Below, piece by piece: positions 21,561-34,805 of a stretch of DNA of 64,000 bases. The notes under the pieces are model-generated. The model was not told where the DNA came from. It searched no databases and was given only the letters and a program-made list of their open reading frames with translations. Both the position numbers and the translations under genes were made by a program. The stretch's first letter is position 1. Each line of letters opens with the position of its first letter. This stretch comes from Volutella citrinella (lineage: Eukaryota; Ascomycota; Sordariomycetes; Hypocreales; Nectriaceae): contig JAWZSP010000008.1 of assembly GCA_034401135.1 (NCBI GenBank), positions 1,860,001-1,924,000 of the forward strand, in the 5' to 3' direction.

Positions 21561-23036
21561 TCAAAACCATTGGTATATTTCATTAATCTTCTTTTTAGGC
21601 CACCAGAGCTGTTCCAAAAGACTGGGGTGCCCCGTGAGTTTCACCTCGACCTCATCCATGAGGCGCTTGCCCCAGCCGTGAGCGAACCAGTAGTTCCTCT
21701 CGAGGGAGGCGAGAAACACAGCGACATACGCCACTAGCAGGAGGGCGTAGGGCTTTTCGGACCGGATATCGAGCAGTATGCTATCGTGGGCCGAGTACAT
21801 CCAGTACATTACAGTTCCAAACTCGGCCCACATGCCGGCGACGGCGACGAGTTTGGCCGACACCTCGAGATCGTCGACCGACTTGAGGTATGAATCGAGG
21901 CTGGCAGAAGGCACATTGGCTTCAAGAAATTTCCGCACCGTGCGTATGGCCTCGAATGTATCGTCTGGGAGGAACGTCGCTTCTAGAGAGCCAAAGCTGT
22001 GGTAAAGCGTGTTAGCGATATCAAGAAGCGGCAGTATGGTGGGGCAAGCTTCACTATTCTACGGGCCCCTCGAGGTTCCTTGGCCACGTGCCATATACTA
22101 TCGGGGCGAACTCGGTGTGGTAGATGGTGGACAGCATCGGGGTGAGTCCTGCCCTCATACCCCGGAGGAGGAGTATCAGCTCGCAGAGGTTGGTGACTGG
22201 CTCCTCGAGGCGACGTTCATCGCTGCGGGTCGGGAGACTCAGCATGTAGAAGATGACGATGGAGGCAAAGCCGAAGAGGGCCATCCAGTTATTGGGATTA
22301 ATCTGCTGCAGCTCGGTGCGGAAGCCTTCGGACCCCTTGGTCTGATAGTAGTCGGCCAGGGCCAGGTACTCGTGGCGGCGGGCTGGGAGCAGGTATGCCT
22401 TGTGGACGGCGGCCACGGCCAGAACGCCGTGCATGACAAAGGGGTGCTGGTAGCCTTCACGGGGCAGCACAACCTTCCAAACGTGCGTCATCTCCTTGCG
22501 GATGGTCAGGGTGTCGACGGTAACGGTGGTGTAGTGGTGCATGAGCTCCAGGCCGTGGATCCAGAGCTCGTGGGGCGTGCACGGCGCCATGGAGTCGGGC
22601 ATGAGGGACAGGTCAAGCGCCATGGGGTCTGCGGGGGATGCGGATCCATGGCCGGCGATGCTGCCGTTGCTGGAGCCCGGGGACGACCAGGACGGGCCAG
22701 TCAAGCCGGGCATGCCGGGCATCACAGCGGGTGGCTTAAGACGCTCCGAGTCTGGCGATGTGCCACTGACACCGCCAGACAAGCTACAGGGAACATCGTG
22801 TCGCCTGCAGTTGAAACAAGCAGGGTACGCTTCATCGCACTATTTCTCGCTTTCGTTAGGGACCTGAGTACAGAGCGCCATTCGCACGACTGCCTTTGCC
22901 GCGGGGCTACATTCAATAGTCTGGATGGGGTCCCGGCGACGGGCCTGCTATACTCCGGAGGACGCACCTTTACTTTGCGGCGCTTGCAATTGGTGCACCC
23001 GGTGCGAGACTTTGTGTGGGTGCGCCGAGTGGACAT
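21561..23036 (-). CDS. Zn2Cys6 transcription factor
   Basis: Three exons (22968-23036, 22055-22839, 21561-21996) give 429 aa. The zinc cluster crosses the first intron and reads CTNCKRRKVK then CDEAYPACFNCRRHDVPC, the complete six-cysteine Gal4-type motif, preceded by a basic RTHTKSRTG. The rest (about 90-420) is the helical fungal regulatory domain, with ELMHHYTTVTVDTL, VLPREGYQHPFVMHGVLAVAAVHKAYLLP and FGFASIVIFYMLSLP. This pattern is shared with sterol-uptake-regulator-like Zn2Cys6 proteins. The second-intron donor (ATA|GTGAAG) is weak but is the only choice that keeps phase. The gene is transcribed away from the RTA1-like gene across a shared 682-bp region, so it may regulate it (inference). 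Confidence 0.9.
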
Positions 23037-23718
23037 GCCTGATGGATGGTGGCGGTGATGGTTATGACTAGCAGCAGGAACCGCGGACGCAGTCTTGGAA
23101 GCGAGTATGATGTGGTTGACGACACGGCCGGGGGGACCGTCGCTGGTTGGTATTGGAAGCACACGGCGGACCCGGAGCCTCGGACCCAGGCAGGAATGCG
23201 CGGATAGCAGCCAGATGCGAGGATTCGGGGCCCACATTCGATTGCCACGCACTCCCAGAGTCCCAGAGACGACTCTGACAGCGGGCGACCCCGGCGCGAC
23301 CAGGGGGGTGGACCAGGAAACTCTACATCCTGGTGAGGCGCAGGCCAACAATCGGGTCTAGCGCTCACCCACCATGACGATCATGCAACGACGCGACCGT
23401 GCTGCACCAGGGGCGCTAAGGTTCGAGATGCTTCGTGACGGAATGCTGCGTGGCTCAGCTCAAGCCTTGTGCGTCGAAGGCTGTCGCGCAGCTGGTTTGG
23501 CCTCACAAGGCCGCCGCGTTCTCGCAAGAATGCGATAATTGAGCGCGCATAGCAAGATTGGACTGGGCTGCCGCTTCTCACGGTCGAGAGATAAAAGATG
23601 GGCGTGTCGGGATGGATTCGCCATCATCCTCAAAGACCAGTTCTCACGCTTAAGTCTCCTCGGAATTAGCAGACGGACACAGCAACAGCAAAATTCCTTA
23701 ACCCCAGGTTCAGTCAAC

Positions 23719-24959
23719 ATGACCAGCGCGCTCGACGGAGGATGCAACCCCAACTGGCAGAACGCCGATTGGTCCTTTTACAGCTATGAGCCGTCGGTCG
23801 CGGGCAACTCCATCTTCATCGGCATCTTTGCCGCGACAAGCATCCTCCACCTGGTGCAGATGTGCAAGACCAAGACTTGGTACATGTCGGCGCTAGTCCT
23901 GGGTGGTTTCTGTAAGCCCAGCAGCCCTGTATCACCCGCCCAGTCAATCGAGACGCATGTCAAAGTCTCCGATTGGCAGATGGGACTTACGCACTCTTCA
24001 AACGGCATCATCATCACCATCATAGTCTGCTAACAGAGAATGCCACAGCCGAATGCATCGGCTATGTCGGGCGGCTGCTCAGCGCTCTCCAGGAGCCCGG
24101 GTGCTGGACGCAGGACTGGTTCATCATGCAGACGGTCCTGATCCTCATCGGCCCCGCGCTGATGGCGGCGTCCATTTACATGATCCTGGGCCGCATCATC
24201 CAGCTGACCGAAGGCGACCGTTACTCGCTCATCCGGCGAAGCTGGCTCACCAAGATCTTCGTCGTCGGCGATGTCCTGTCCCTGCTGCTGCAGACTAGCG
24301 GTAAGCAAGCAAAGAACACCACCCATCATCACCGCCCATCTCCATTGCCCTTTTCAGCGCCCAATCTCGCACATATCCTCCCGTCTCGATACTCTCAGCA
24401 TCGCCATGGGTGTCTTTCACGCTAACTCTTCCTCCAAGGCGGCAGCATCATGGCCAGAGGCGGCAACTCGGTCCAGACGGGCGAAAACCTCGTCATCGTC
24501 GGCCTCTTCATCCAGCTCACCTTCTTCGCCGTCTTCATCGTCGTCAGCGCAGTCTTCCACCGCCGCATGGCGCGCTCTCCCACCACAAAGGCTGCTGACC
24601 CCAGGGTGCGCTGGAGACGGTACCTCGTCACGCTGTACGTGGCCGGCGGCCTGATCTGGGTGCGTAGTCTGTTCCGCGTCGTCGAGTTCATCCAGGGCCA
24701 CAGCAGCGTCCTGATGCGCTACGAGGTCTTCCTCTTCGTCTTCGACGGCGTCCTCATGACGGCCGTCCTCGTCTGGCTCAACTGGTTCCACCCCAGCGAG
24801 ATTGGCCTGCTGTTGCGCGGCTTCGAGCCCGCCACCAATGGCCTGCGGCTGCTCACGTACCGTCCCCGGCCCTTGAAGGAGGCGTCTGCCTCCCTCGACG
24901 CCTTCAGCCTGTCCTCCGGCCGCAATGCCAACTATCTCGGGGGCCAGTCCGCGGCCTAG
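23719..24959 (+). CDS. RTA1-like seven-helix membrane protein
   Basis: Three exons (23719-23911, 24049-24300, 24439-24959) give 321 aa. The introns are 137 and 138 bp, longer than others here. The RTA1/RSB1 family are fungal lipid-responsive membrane proteins linked to resistance to aminocholesterol and azole-like compounds and to sphingoid-base export. Family motifs in order: SIFIGIFAATSILHLVQ, GGFSECIGYVGRLLS, IMQTVLILIGPALMAASIYMILGRII, the intracellular IRRSWLTKIFVVGDVLSLLLQTSGGGSIMARG, YVAGGLIWVRSLFRVVEFIQG, YEVFLFVFDGVLM and WFHPSEIG. Seven hydrophobic segments can be drawn. The C-terminal tail is short and Ser-rich. It is divergent from the Zn2Cys6 gene. Confidence 0.92.
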
Positions 24960-25680
24960 TGCAATACATGTCCAGCGCCCGTCTTGAATTGCGGTACAGA
25001 GACCGCATCTCCGTGTCTCCAAGACACTCAGACAGCGAAGACTGGGCATCAGGGGCCATTCTCAAGCCCAAAGGGGTCAAGGCGATGTGAGGACGGCGAG
25101 GCTGTGCGGTTAGACCAGCAACCGGGCCACTGTACATCTAAATTGTTTCACTGCAATATCTCATAGACTTGTTTCTGCGTCCTTGCGCTTTTCTTCACAT
25201 TGGACAATCTCCAGGAACAGAAACCTGTGCCACATCCTATATCTTACTGTGAGGTTTACGTTAGGAACTGAGGGAGTAATCAGCTGGAGAAACATCGCGG
25301 CCGGTTACTAGCGTGCACATTGAACTCGAGTGAATATCGATATTGCCATAATCGTGTAGCTTGACGGGCATGCCTCTGCTCTCCCCGGCAACCTGCTCCG
25401 CATAAAGTCCCAACCGAGGGGGCATTTGTCCCAACTTCCTTTCTGTTGTATAACGAATGCCAAAGGATGCCAAAGTAGTAATACCCGATAATGCACACCA
25501 TGTTCCAGACCCTGCATCTCGAGGACACTGCCCCTTTTCTCCGACATCCGCCAGTGTCCATCATATTCTATATTCCCCGCCGTGTGTCCTTCTGTAGGAA
25601 TCAAGCTAGCTGTATGTTGCGACAAACCAAAAGACGATCCATGCATAGTCCGTCAGTCGGACACGTCTTCATCAACTCCT
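24960..25680. other. Intergenic region between two convergent genes
   Basis: This holds the 3' ends of the RTA1-like (+) and MAK5 (-) genes. I see no ORF with support. Confidence 0.4.
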
Positions 25681-28040
25681 TCACAGGCTCAGGCCCAAGC
25701 CCTCCGTGTCGCCCAAGAAGATGCCACCCTTGGCACCCTCCCGCAACAGAGCGCCCATGTCGACGCGTCCACCTGTGATGTAGCGCTCGCTGACGCCCAA
25801 GTTGACGCGGTGGCTCAACTCCTCGCGCAGCTGGGCTCGGAGGGCCCCCATCTCCGCCTTGCTCAGCGCTCGTGCGGCCTGCTCCTTCTTGCGGCGCCCG
25901 CCGCCTCGTCCCCAGCCCTTGCCGGCGTCTTCCAGATCCTCCGAGTCGTACTCGACGCCGAGCTCCTCGGCCGCGTTGCGCATCCAAGTCTCGTCGCTGT
26001 TGCCCTTCTCCTTGGCCAATACGGCGTCGGCAATGCTCTTGGCGAGATCGACGCGAGGCTTGAGCCGCGAGGCCATCTTGCGATCCACCGGCAACGTCTC
26101 GATGAAGTGTTCGCGCTTGCCCCCGCGCTTGGCGTGGACCTTGCCAGCAAGACGGCGGGTGGGCAAGACTTCGTCAGGTGAGCAAAGAATGACGCTGACT
26201 CCGCTGCGCTCGCCACGCGCGGTTCGGCCAGATCGGTGGATATAGGTGTCGGCCGCACGAGGCACATGGTAGTGCAGCACCTGGTCGACCTCCTTGATGT
26301 CGAGACCACGGGCTGCCACATCGGTGGCGATGAGGATCGAGTTCTTGGCCGCTGCGAAGCGCTCGAGTGACCTCAAGCGTGCCTTTTGCGCCATTTGCGA
26401 GTGTAGAGGTAGCGCCGCCAGGTTGAGATTCGACAGCAGCGGGGTGAGTCGGCGAACTGCGGAAATGGAGTTTGTGAAGACAAGTGTGCGCCGTCCAGGG
26501 TTGAGCAGCAGGACGGTATATAGGTAGAGATCCTAATTAGCCCACCGTCAGTATCGGCAACATGGTCAAGCTTCAAGCAGAGGCATCTTACCTTCTCCAT
26601 GGCGCCGCATTCAATGAGGCCCTCCTTCAAGCCCGTGGCCATCTGACTCACGGGATTGACATCGATATACTTGGGCTCACGACGAAACTTGAGGCACTTC
26701 ATCAGATAGGACATCTTCTCTTCGTCACTTCCAGCGGCCGGTCGGCCCTTGCCAGCCAGCTTGGTTTGAAGATCCTTGTCGAGGGTAGCAGAGAAGACCA
26801 GAGTCTGTCGCGAAGATGACGCTCCCTTCCCGGCGTCCTCCGTTTCCGAGTCCGAGTCCTCCTCATCGTCCGGGTTCTTCTTGTCCAGAGCACCGATGAT
26901 ATCCTCGGCTTCCTTGAACTGGCCAACCTTGAATAGACGATCGGCTTCGTCGACTACCAAGAATCGGATCTTCGCAAAGGAGTCCTGAAGGTCTATATCA
27001 CCGCTCAAGACCTCCCACAGTCGTCCCGGCGTTCCGATGACAATGTCTGCCTTCTCTAATTGCCGCTGCTGCTTCTGAATGCTCAAACCACCCGTGACAA
27101 CGCACACGTAAGGCGCGGTGGGAAGACCTTCGCAAACTGCCTTCATGTGATCTCCCAGCTGCTTGGCCAACTCGCGAGTTGGGCTCAGCACCACCGCCAT
27201 GGGCCCTCGCTTCTTCTTCGCGTCTTCCCGGCCCTCGTACAAGTCTAGCCACTTCTCGATTATGGGGATACCGAACGCAAGTGTCTTTCCGGAACCCGTT
27301 TGTGCCTTGCCAATGACGTCTTCTCCGGCGATGATCTCTGGGATGGTCTGCGCCTGGATCTTGGTCGGTTTGGAGAACTTCAGCCGCGCGATGGCAGAGA
27401 TAATTCGTGGCGATAGGTTCAAAGGAACCCAGGCCGCCATGTCGACGTCTTGGTCTTCTTCGTCATCGGCCATGGCCTCGAGCGCCCCGAACGAGTTGCC
27501 GTGTGGAGCGGACTTTTGTACTGCTTTCTGGGCCTTCTCCAGCTGTTCATCAGCCTTGGCTGACTTCTTTTGTTTTGCCTGCTTCTTTTCCTGGGCACTA
27601 GGCTTGGCCTTTGCCTCAGCTTTGTTCGCAGTCTGCCCTTCAGGCTTCTCACCCTCCACGCCGTCTTCACCAGCGCCAGCTTCGTCGGAATGGAGATTTT
27701 CGCCCGCCACAACGTCGTCGCCAAATCCTTCAAAAGATTCGCCCTCGTCATCGTTATCGCTATCGCCGTTGGCCGCTGAAGTCTTGTCGTCGTCGGTCAC
27801 CATAAACTTGACTTGGTCTCCGTTCCTGACAACATCCACACCCTTGATCACTTCAAGCCCACCGAAGTCTTCCCCTACTGCTTCCCAGGCAAGAGAAGCC
27901 GCATCGACCGCCTTGCGAGGAGCACCGGCGGACTTGGCCTTGCGGGCCGTCGGTCGGGAGGTCTTTGACTGATTCTTCGATCGCTTGGCGGCCGGGCCGG
28001 TTGCGGCGGGAAGCTTGCGCTTCTTGGATGGAGGTACCAT
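25681..28040 (-). CDS. mak5: ATP-dependent RNA helicase MAK5 (DEAD box, DDX24-like)
   Basis: Two exons (26592-28040, 25681-26532; 59-bp intron) give 766 aa. MAK5 acts in the nucleolus in maturation of the 60S ribosomal subunit. The N-terminus is basic (MVPPSKKRKLPAATGPAAKRSK) and is followed by the MAK5-specific WEAVGEDFGGLEVIKGVDVV, then a long acidic/lysine-rich linker. Helicase motifs: PTKIQAQTIPEIIAG (Q motif), AQTGSGKT (I), PTRELAKQ (Ia), TPGRLWE (Ib), VDEADR (II), FSATLDKD (III), LVFTNS (IV), ATDVAARGLDI (V), HRSGRTARG (VI). An insertion of about 55 acidic residues between motifs II and III (KKNPDDEEDSDSETED) is typical of MAK5. The C-terminus ends in a conserved GGIFLGDTEGLGLSL. Confidence 0.95.
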
Positions 28041-28578
28041 TAGAGCTCCGGTAGGCCGCTTGATGGTTTAATAGGTAGGTTGGATATGTCGTCGTTTCAG
28101 CGCTGCAAAGTGGCAATACAATATTCTGCCCAGCTCTGGCGGCTGTTTGAGCGGTGGTGCCTTCCTCAGCCAAAACTTTTTTCCAGCCCACATCCTTATC
28201 TGCGTCTATCTTAGCGCCGTCGCATCACGCTAAGCCAAACCGGGCAGTATATTGATGTTCTCCCACCATCAGCAACTCCCATGCCCTTCAACTAGATGCC
28301 TTCAGTGTTTCACAGTAGCAGTATTAGAGCGTGTGTGCGCATAAAAGCCAGCAATAGTATTGTTAAAAACCCAAGAAAAATATGTGTTTTGTCTGTATCA
28401 AAGGAGGATTGGCATCGCAACACAATGCAACAATTCTACCTCGAGCATCGTTTGGTCCATGTATCCCAGTTCCCATCCCCCTCGCGTTCATTAAAATACA
28501 ACCCAAGTGATCAATCCACTGAGAAAAATCAGATACCAGCTGGTTTTACATAATCATTCTCGTCTCGTCCCCCATAGA
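28041..28578. promoter_or_regulatory. Promoter of MAK5 and 3' region of the MLP1/TPR gene
   Basis: 538 bp with no supportable gene. It contains the MAK5 leader and, presumably, the polyadenylation region of the upstream nuclear-basket gene; no single site stands out. Confidence 0.35.
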
Positions 28579-31500
28579 TCAATGAGCCCCCCTTGCTCGT
28601 TTCGCACCTCCGCCAACCTCAGAATCTCCCCTGGGGCGCTTGTTGCCCGGCTGGAAATCCGTCGCTCCCGGGTTGAGGTTACCACGACCGCCTCTCGCGC
28701 CTCCTCGCCCACCACGTCCAGCGTGAGCCGGTCCTCCCTCCTGATTGCCGCTTGCACCTCGTTGACTAGGTGGCACATAAGCCCCACCTCGTCCCCGGCC
28801 GCCTCCACGAGAAACAGGGATACCAGATCGAACAGGTGCGGGTTGCTGTGCCTGCCCGGCCTGCACAGGCTGCGCAGGGAGGGTTGGGGCAGCAGCCTCC
28901 GCCTTTAGCGCAAATGGATTAGGCGCCTCAGCATTGCCCGCATTGGTAGAGACCGCGAATGGATTGTTAGGCTTCGGGGCGGGGATGGCTCTCGCTTGAG
29001 GTTGTGCCAGTTGAGGAGGCTTGATGTCCGGTGCAGCTGGTGTTCCCTTTGCAGGAGCTGGAGCCGCGGCGCCGGGTGTGGCAGGCGAAGGAGATGGTGG
29101 CACACCCGCCGTCGACCCTTGGCGTGCTGGCGTGGGCTTCGCTGCCACAGGTGTTGGGGGAGGCGCTTGTGTCGTCTTCGCAATCTCCCACACCTCCACC
29201 ACTGGCTTCTGAGGCGTCTCGCTCGCAGCCTTCTCCACGACCGCCAGCTTTGCAGTCGAGTTGCGCAACTTGTTCTCGGCCATATTGATGCGCAGCGTGG
29301 ACTTCTTCGACTCCATAAGCTGAGCTTGCTCCCTTGCTGACGAGATTTTCGATTCGTAGTCCGTTTTTATCGATGCCTCCAGCTCAGTTTTCAGCTTGGT
29401 GCTCTCCACCTCGAGCTTCTTCTTGATGTTGGCAGCAACGATATTCTTGACTGTCATGTTGGTTGACAAGAACTGACGAATACCCGCATCATCCAACTGA
29501 GACAAGTCTGCCGGTGCAGCTGATCCAGGTGTCGCTGGCGGGGCGGCCTCGGCCTTGGCGGGTGTTGAGGGAGGCTGTGGTGCCGCTGGTGCCTCCGCTG
29601 GCTTGGCTGCTTGGTTTTCGGCCAGCCAGATTTGCTTCTCCTGCTCAAATTTGAGCTGAAGGTCCTCATTCTTCTTCTTGTACTCGTCCTCCATCTTTGA
29701 TCGGCTTTCCTTCAGCTTGTTGTTCAAGGTGTCCCTCATGCGATCGGAACGCTCCTTAATGGTGTGCTGAATCTTGGCTTCCACCTCGTTCGCTCTCTCT
29801 TCGCACTCAGCCGCCTTGGCTTCGGCGGCAGCCACACGCGCTTCCATCGCCTTCTTCTCCTCGTCAGATATGACAGGGACAACCTCAGTAGTGGCGGCAG
29901 TCTGATCGGTTGCTTGCTCGCCGTCTTGGTTCGCAGCAGCCGGGGGAGCTTCTTGCAACTTCTTCGCGACTTCGTCACGGGCGTTGATGGCAGTCTGAAG
30001 CTCGTTGCGCAGGCTCTCCAGCTGTTGCTCGGCTCCCAATTTCTGCGCATTCACAGTCTCAAGCTCCTTGCGAGCATCGGCCAGCTGCTGCTCCAACTGG
30101 GCAACAATTTCCGAAGAAACGTTGGCGTCAGCAGGCTGAACGACAACAGGAGTAGCCTGCGTAGTTTGCGCGGCTTGGGCGACCTGGGCCGCCTGGGTAG
30201 CCTGTGTAGCCTGGGCTTGCGCGGCCTGAGCTTGCTGCCGAAGCTCCTCAACTTCCTTTTGGAAGGCTTGGATCTGTTGTTCAAACTCCGACTTCTGTTG
30301 GCCAGCGCCCTCCGTCTCCTTCTGCGCAACTTCAAGGTCCTTGTTCGTCTGATCCAAAGTCTCTTGGAGCTGATTAGCGCGCTGGAGGGCCTCGTTCCTT
30401 TCGCCAGTGATCTTTCTCGACCGCTCCTTGAATTGGTCGACAAGCTTTCCGCGTGTGGTGGTCCAATTCGTTCGTTCGGTCTCCAAAGTCGTCTCCAGCT
30501 CGGAAATCTTGTCCTTAAGCGGTTGCTCACCCTCCTTCAGCGCATTTCGCTCAGACTCCAGAGTACTAATTGTCTCCTTCAACTGCTCCATTTCCGCAGG
30601 GTCCACACGGCCATACTTCGTAAGAATACCTTCAGTGCGTTTCTGCCACCTGTCCCGGTCTTCTTGGATTTGCTTGATCTCGTCTTCGAGGAAGGACTTT
30701 TGCGTCTTGAGGGTGTCGATCTCCGCCTCCAATGGCTGAATGCGGGCTTCCATTTCCTCAATCTTCTTGTTCCGCTGAACAATCTGGTCCTTCAGCTGCT
30801 GGTTCTCATTACGCAGGGTCATGCTACTCTCCCGGTACAGGTTCAGCTCATTCAGCTTCTCCATCAAATCCTGGTGGGTCATCGAGTTTCGCCCACTTTG
30901 AGCGGCCTGAGTACGCTCTTGGTCCAGCTTGAGGCGTGCCTCGTCGAGCTGAGACTGCGTGTACTCAACCTGCTGCTGCAAGCGCTTCGCTTCTTGGGTC
31001 TTGAGATCGTACTGAACTTCAAGAATCTCCTTCTCGCGCCTGAGGTAGCTATTGAGTTCGCGCAAACCATCCGAGTTGTCGCCCAAGGCGACAGGTGACA
31101 TCGCCTCGTCACCATCGTCGTTCCCAGTCCGGTTGGCCTGCAGCGAGGCCACTTGCGCAGTCAAGCCCTCAAGCTGCTGGTGAAGCAGTTTGTTTTGAGC
31201 ATTGACATCCTCACGTCGGGTCTTGAGCTCGGCCATTTCTTGCTCCAGTTGTTGTCGTCGATCCTCCCAGGAACTCTCGCTTTGCGCCAACGCAACCTTG
31301 GCGGACTCTGCCTCCGATCGCAGACCGGCGGCCTGGCTCTTTAGTTCATTGAGTTCGACTCTTAGCTGCTGAGCAAGTTTCGCGGCGTCGGCATGCTTGA
31401 CGAGTTCCTGTTCGTAATCCTGCTGTGCCTTCGAGGCAATGTCGGCCTGCGCACGAAGGTCTTGCTGGTGGAATCTCGCGGCCGCGAGGTGGCGGCTGCT

Positions 31501-34500
31501 TTCTTCCTTGAGGCGGTTGACTTCCTCCTCAAGGATGGTCTTTTCGTCCTCGAATCTTCTGACAACTTCGCCTTGAGAGTCCCGCAAGCCGGAAAGCTCA
31601 GTGTTGGACCGAGAGAGCTCGGTGGACATGTCCTCAACGCGTTGGCTGAGATCACGCACCTTGCTCTCCTTTTCTTCAATCAAAGCTTCCATCTCCTGTC
31701 GGTATTGTTCTTGAGATGCGCGGAGGTCCTCCAATGCTTCCTCGTTCGCTTGGCTGAGTTCCTTGAATTGCTCGGCTTGAGCCTTGGCGTTCTCGAGGTG
31801 AGTATTGGCCATATCAAGGTCTCGCTTCAGATCAGAAATCTCGATGTTGAGCTCCTGCACCTCGGCTTCCAGTTGTTGTTGTTGCTCGTTGGTCTCCAAA
31901 GTGCCAGGTCGGGGAGTGGGTCGAGGCTGTAGTCGTCCAGCTCGCTCCTCCGCATTTCGCAACTCCACCGTAAGCTCGTCAACACGAGCTTGGAGATGAT
32001 CTCGGCTGGTCTTGACGCTGACATGGTCCTCTCGAATCTGGCCCAAGCTCGTCATGAGCTCATCCACTCGCTTCTGCGCTTCCTTGGCCTCGTACTCCTT
32101 GCGAAGCTGGAGCTTCTTGGTCTCCTCCGATTCGTATGACAGCTTGCGCTGGATGGTGCCAAGCTCCTGTTCGAGGCTCTCAATCCGGGACTGGGCCTTG
32201 CGTCGAGCCTCGGCCTCGCTCAGGGTGCGCTCGTTCTCCAGTGACTGCTGTGTTGCAAGGAGATTATTGAGTCTGTTCTTCTCCTCGATGAGATTCTCAT
32301 TGTCTTTGCTTAATCGGTCTTGGATATCTTTCCAGAGCTTCTTTTCGGCCTTCAAGTTGGCAGTTTCGTTTCGCATGCTATCCAGCAGGCCCTTGGCCTC
32401 GATCAATTCCTCTGCGACTTGCTGAGTTCGAATATCCTGTTTAGCTGCGGTCTCGGACAGGGTTTGGTTGCGTTTCTGCAGCTCTCGGTTCTCGCTCTGC
32501 AGCGCAACATAGTTTGTCTGCAGCATCTCCCTCCTCTCTGACTCGAGCTTCACTTCTCCGTTCAACTTCACCTTTTCGGTTTGGAGAGCATTCTTCTCCG
32601 TCGAGAGGCTGTCGATCTGGTCTCGCAAGTCCCTTCGGACGCCGTCCTGGGCGTCACGGAACCCGTCGTATTCGGTCTGAAGTTTGCGCAGAGCTTCGTT
32701 CAAAGCCTCGACTTGTTCGCCAGCTTCGATACTCATCAGCGGGAGGCGCTGGCTTCCGTCAAGAGAGTGGCGCATGAGCGATGCTTCGTCGTCGCCAGTT
32801 ACACCTCGTTGCTGCAGTAGTCGACGGAACATGTCTCGTTCCATCTTGTAGCTCTCCATGGTGTTCTTTATTGACTTGGTCTCCTCCGTCATGTGTGAAA
32901 GCTCCTGTTGGAGCTTCTCGACCATGTCGTGGTCCTCCTTCGCCTGGTGCTTCGCCGCCAAAGCCTCCTCGCTTTCGAGCTGATCTGCGAGTTCTCGAGT
33001 GATGCGCATGAGCTCTTCATTCTTAGCTTGCAGGCTCTTGATGTCCTTGAAGACAACAAGTTTCTGGGTGATGAACTGGTGCGTATCCGACAAGTCAGAG
33101 AGCGCCTCCTCTGTGATTTCTCCCTTCTCCAGCTGCTTGAGGCGGAACGCCTCATCTTCGGTGAGTTGATCCATGCCCTTCTCAATTGCATAACTATTGA
33201 AGACAAGCATCTGAATCTGGGTGCCGAGATCGCGGAGCTGGGTGCGAAGAATCTTGGCCTCGGATTGTGCCGTAGCCAAGGCACTCTCAGCTTTCCTTGC
33301 CGCTCGCTTGGCGACATCCCGCTCTTCAAAGCTCTGCTGTGATAGCTCGGACATGCGAGTGATTTCAGTGCGGAGAGACTCGGATTCGCCGTGGAGTTCT
33401 TGGATTTCTGGAGCCTTCGCTTCGAGTGCCGTCATCATGTTGTCAAGCTCTTCAGAGAGCTGCTGGTTTCTGCGACGCTCACTGGCTAGTTGGCCCTTGA
33501 CTTGGTATAGCTGGTCAATGGCCTGCGTCGCTGTCATGGCAGACTTGCTGCGAATGGAACCTGGAGTACCAAATGGTGAAGCAGCTCGGCCTATCAGCGA
33601 ACCATTCGCACGGGGAGTCTGTGGTACCGATTCGGGCACAGGAGGATTCTCTAGTCGCACTTGAAGCTCGTCAATCTCCGTCTCCAGCTGTCGGATTCGT
33701 TCTTCCATCTCGGTTCCTGCTTGGCGTTCTTGCTCCAGTTCGACACGAACGCGACGAATCTCGTTCTCATAATTGTCCTTCAAGCGTTCCTTTTCGCCTT
33801 CCAACTCTCGGACGCGTTCCTGGTGTTTCTTGCTCAGTTGGTCGGACATGTCAACCAGACGTCGCTGGTCCTCCAGCTCCTGCTTGTAGCTCTCCACAGT
33901 TGTGGCGAACGCGCCCTCCTGCTTCTGAATCTTGACAAGAGCATCGTCGGCCTTGGCTTGCATAGCATCCAAACGTTCACGGAGCTGTTGCTCCGTTCGC
34001 GTCAAGGCATCTACTTGAGACTGAATATCTTCATTCTGGCGTTGCAGCTCAGCAATCCGAGCACCCTTTTCCTTCCTGTACTTCAGAGCCTCTTCGCTCT
34101 TCGTTTTCAGTTCGTTTTCGAGCCATTCACCGTTCTTTCGCGCCAGATCAAGTTGTTGCTGAATGGATTCCTCTCGGTACTTTGCGCTGTTGAGCTGTCC
34201 CTTGGCATTTTGCTCTGATTGTTGGAGGGAAGTGATCTCACGGGAAAGCTCGACGTTTCGCTGGTGCTGTTTGCTGAGCTCTTCGGAAAGGGTTTGGTCG
34301 CGCTTGTTGTTGGACTCGATGATGCTGAGGTTTGTGCGGTTTGAAGATTGAAGGGTTTCGATCTTGTCATTCAAGGCTTTCACCTCGGCGTCATGGTCGG
34401 ATTTCTTCGTCTTCAGGAGTTGCAGTTCGTTCTCCAGAGACTGGCGCTTCGTTTCTGTGGGAGAAAAGGTCAGTCTGGGAGGGAGCCGGACAGCTGATGC

Positions 34501-34805
34501 CAGCGGTACTCACCTTCTTCCTTCAATTGCTGTCGGACCTCTTCAACATCCTTCAAAGCTTTATCTACAGTCGCTTTGGACGACTGGGATCTGCTTTCGG
34601 AGCTTCGCACGGCATTTTCCAGTTCAATGTCGACCCGGAGCTTGTCAGCGAAGAGAGTGTCAAGCTCATGCGCCTTGGTCGCAACGGCCTGCAACAGCGT
34701 ATTGACGAGGTCAACAGTCGGCTCGGTCGTCAATGTGGCAAGGACTGGCTTGTCAAGACCGAGGTGGCCTGCGATGTAGCCGACGTCCACGTCTGCAGCC
34801 GCCAT
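28579..34805 (-). CDS. mlp1: Nuclear-basket protein MLP1/TPR
   Basis: Two exons (34514-34805, 28579-34454; 59-bp intron) give 2055 aa. MLP1/TPR forms the filaments of the nuclear side of the nuclear pore and takes part in mRNA export quality control. Residues from about 60 to 1600 are almost continuous heptad coiled coil (Glu/Gln/Leu/Lys/Arg). Inside this lies the MLP1/TPR homology region, with LRTQLRDLGTQIQMLVFN and DEAFRLKQLEKGEITEEALS, a segment typical of the family. A run of Ala/Gln (QAAQAAQATQATQAAQVAQ, near 1410) breaks the coil. The tail is Pro/Ala-rich with PNNPFA repeats and ends in an RGG-rich basic stretch (GGRGRGGAY, GRGGRGGARGGRG) and a KRPRGD nuclear-localisation-like motif. 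The length matches fungal MLP1. Confidence 0.95.

Noticed and set aside
22009..23058. 349-codon frame opposite the Zn2Cys6 gene
   Set aside because: Overlaps a well-supported three-exon gene and has no family motif.
29764..31098. Long open frame (444 codons) opposite the MLP1 gene
   Set aside because: An antisense shadow of a Glu/Leu/Lys-rich coiled coil, which seldom gives stops on the other strand; Leu-rich low-complexity product.
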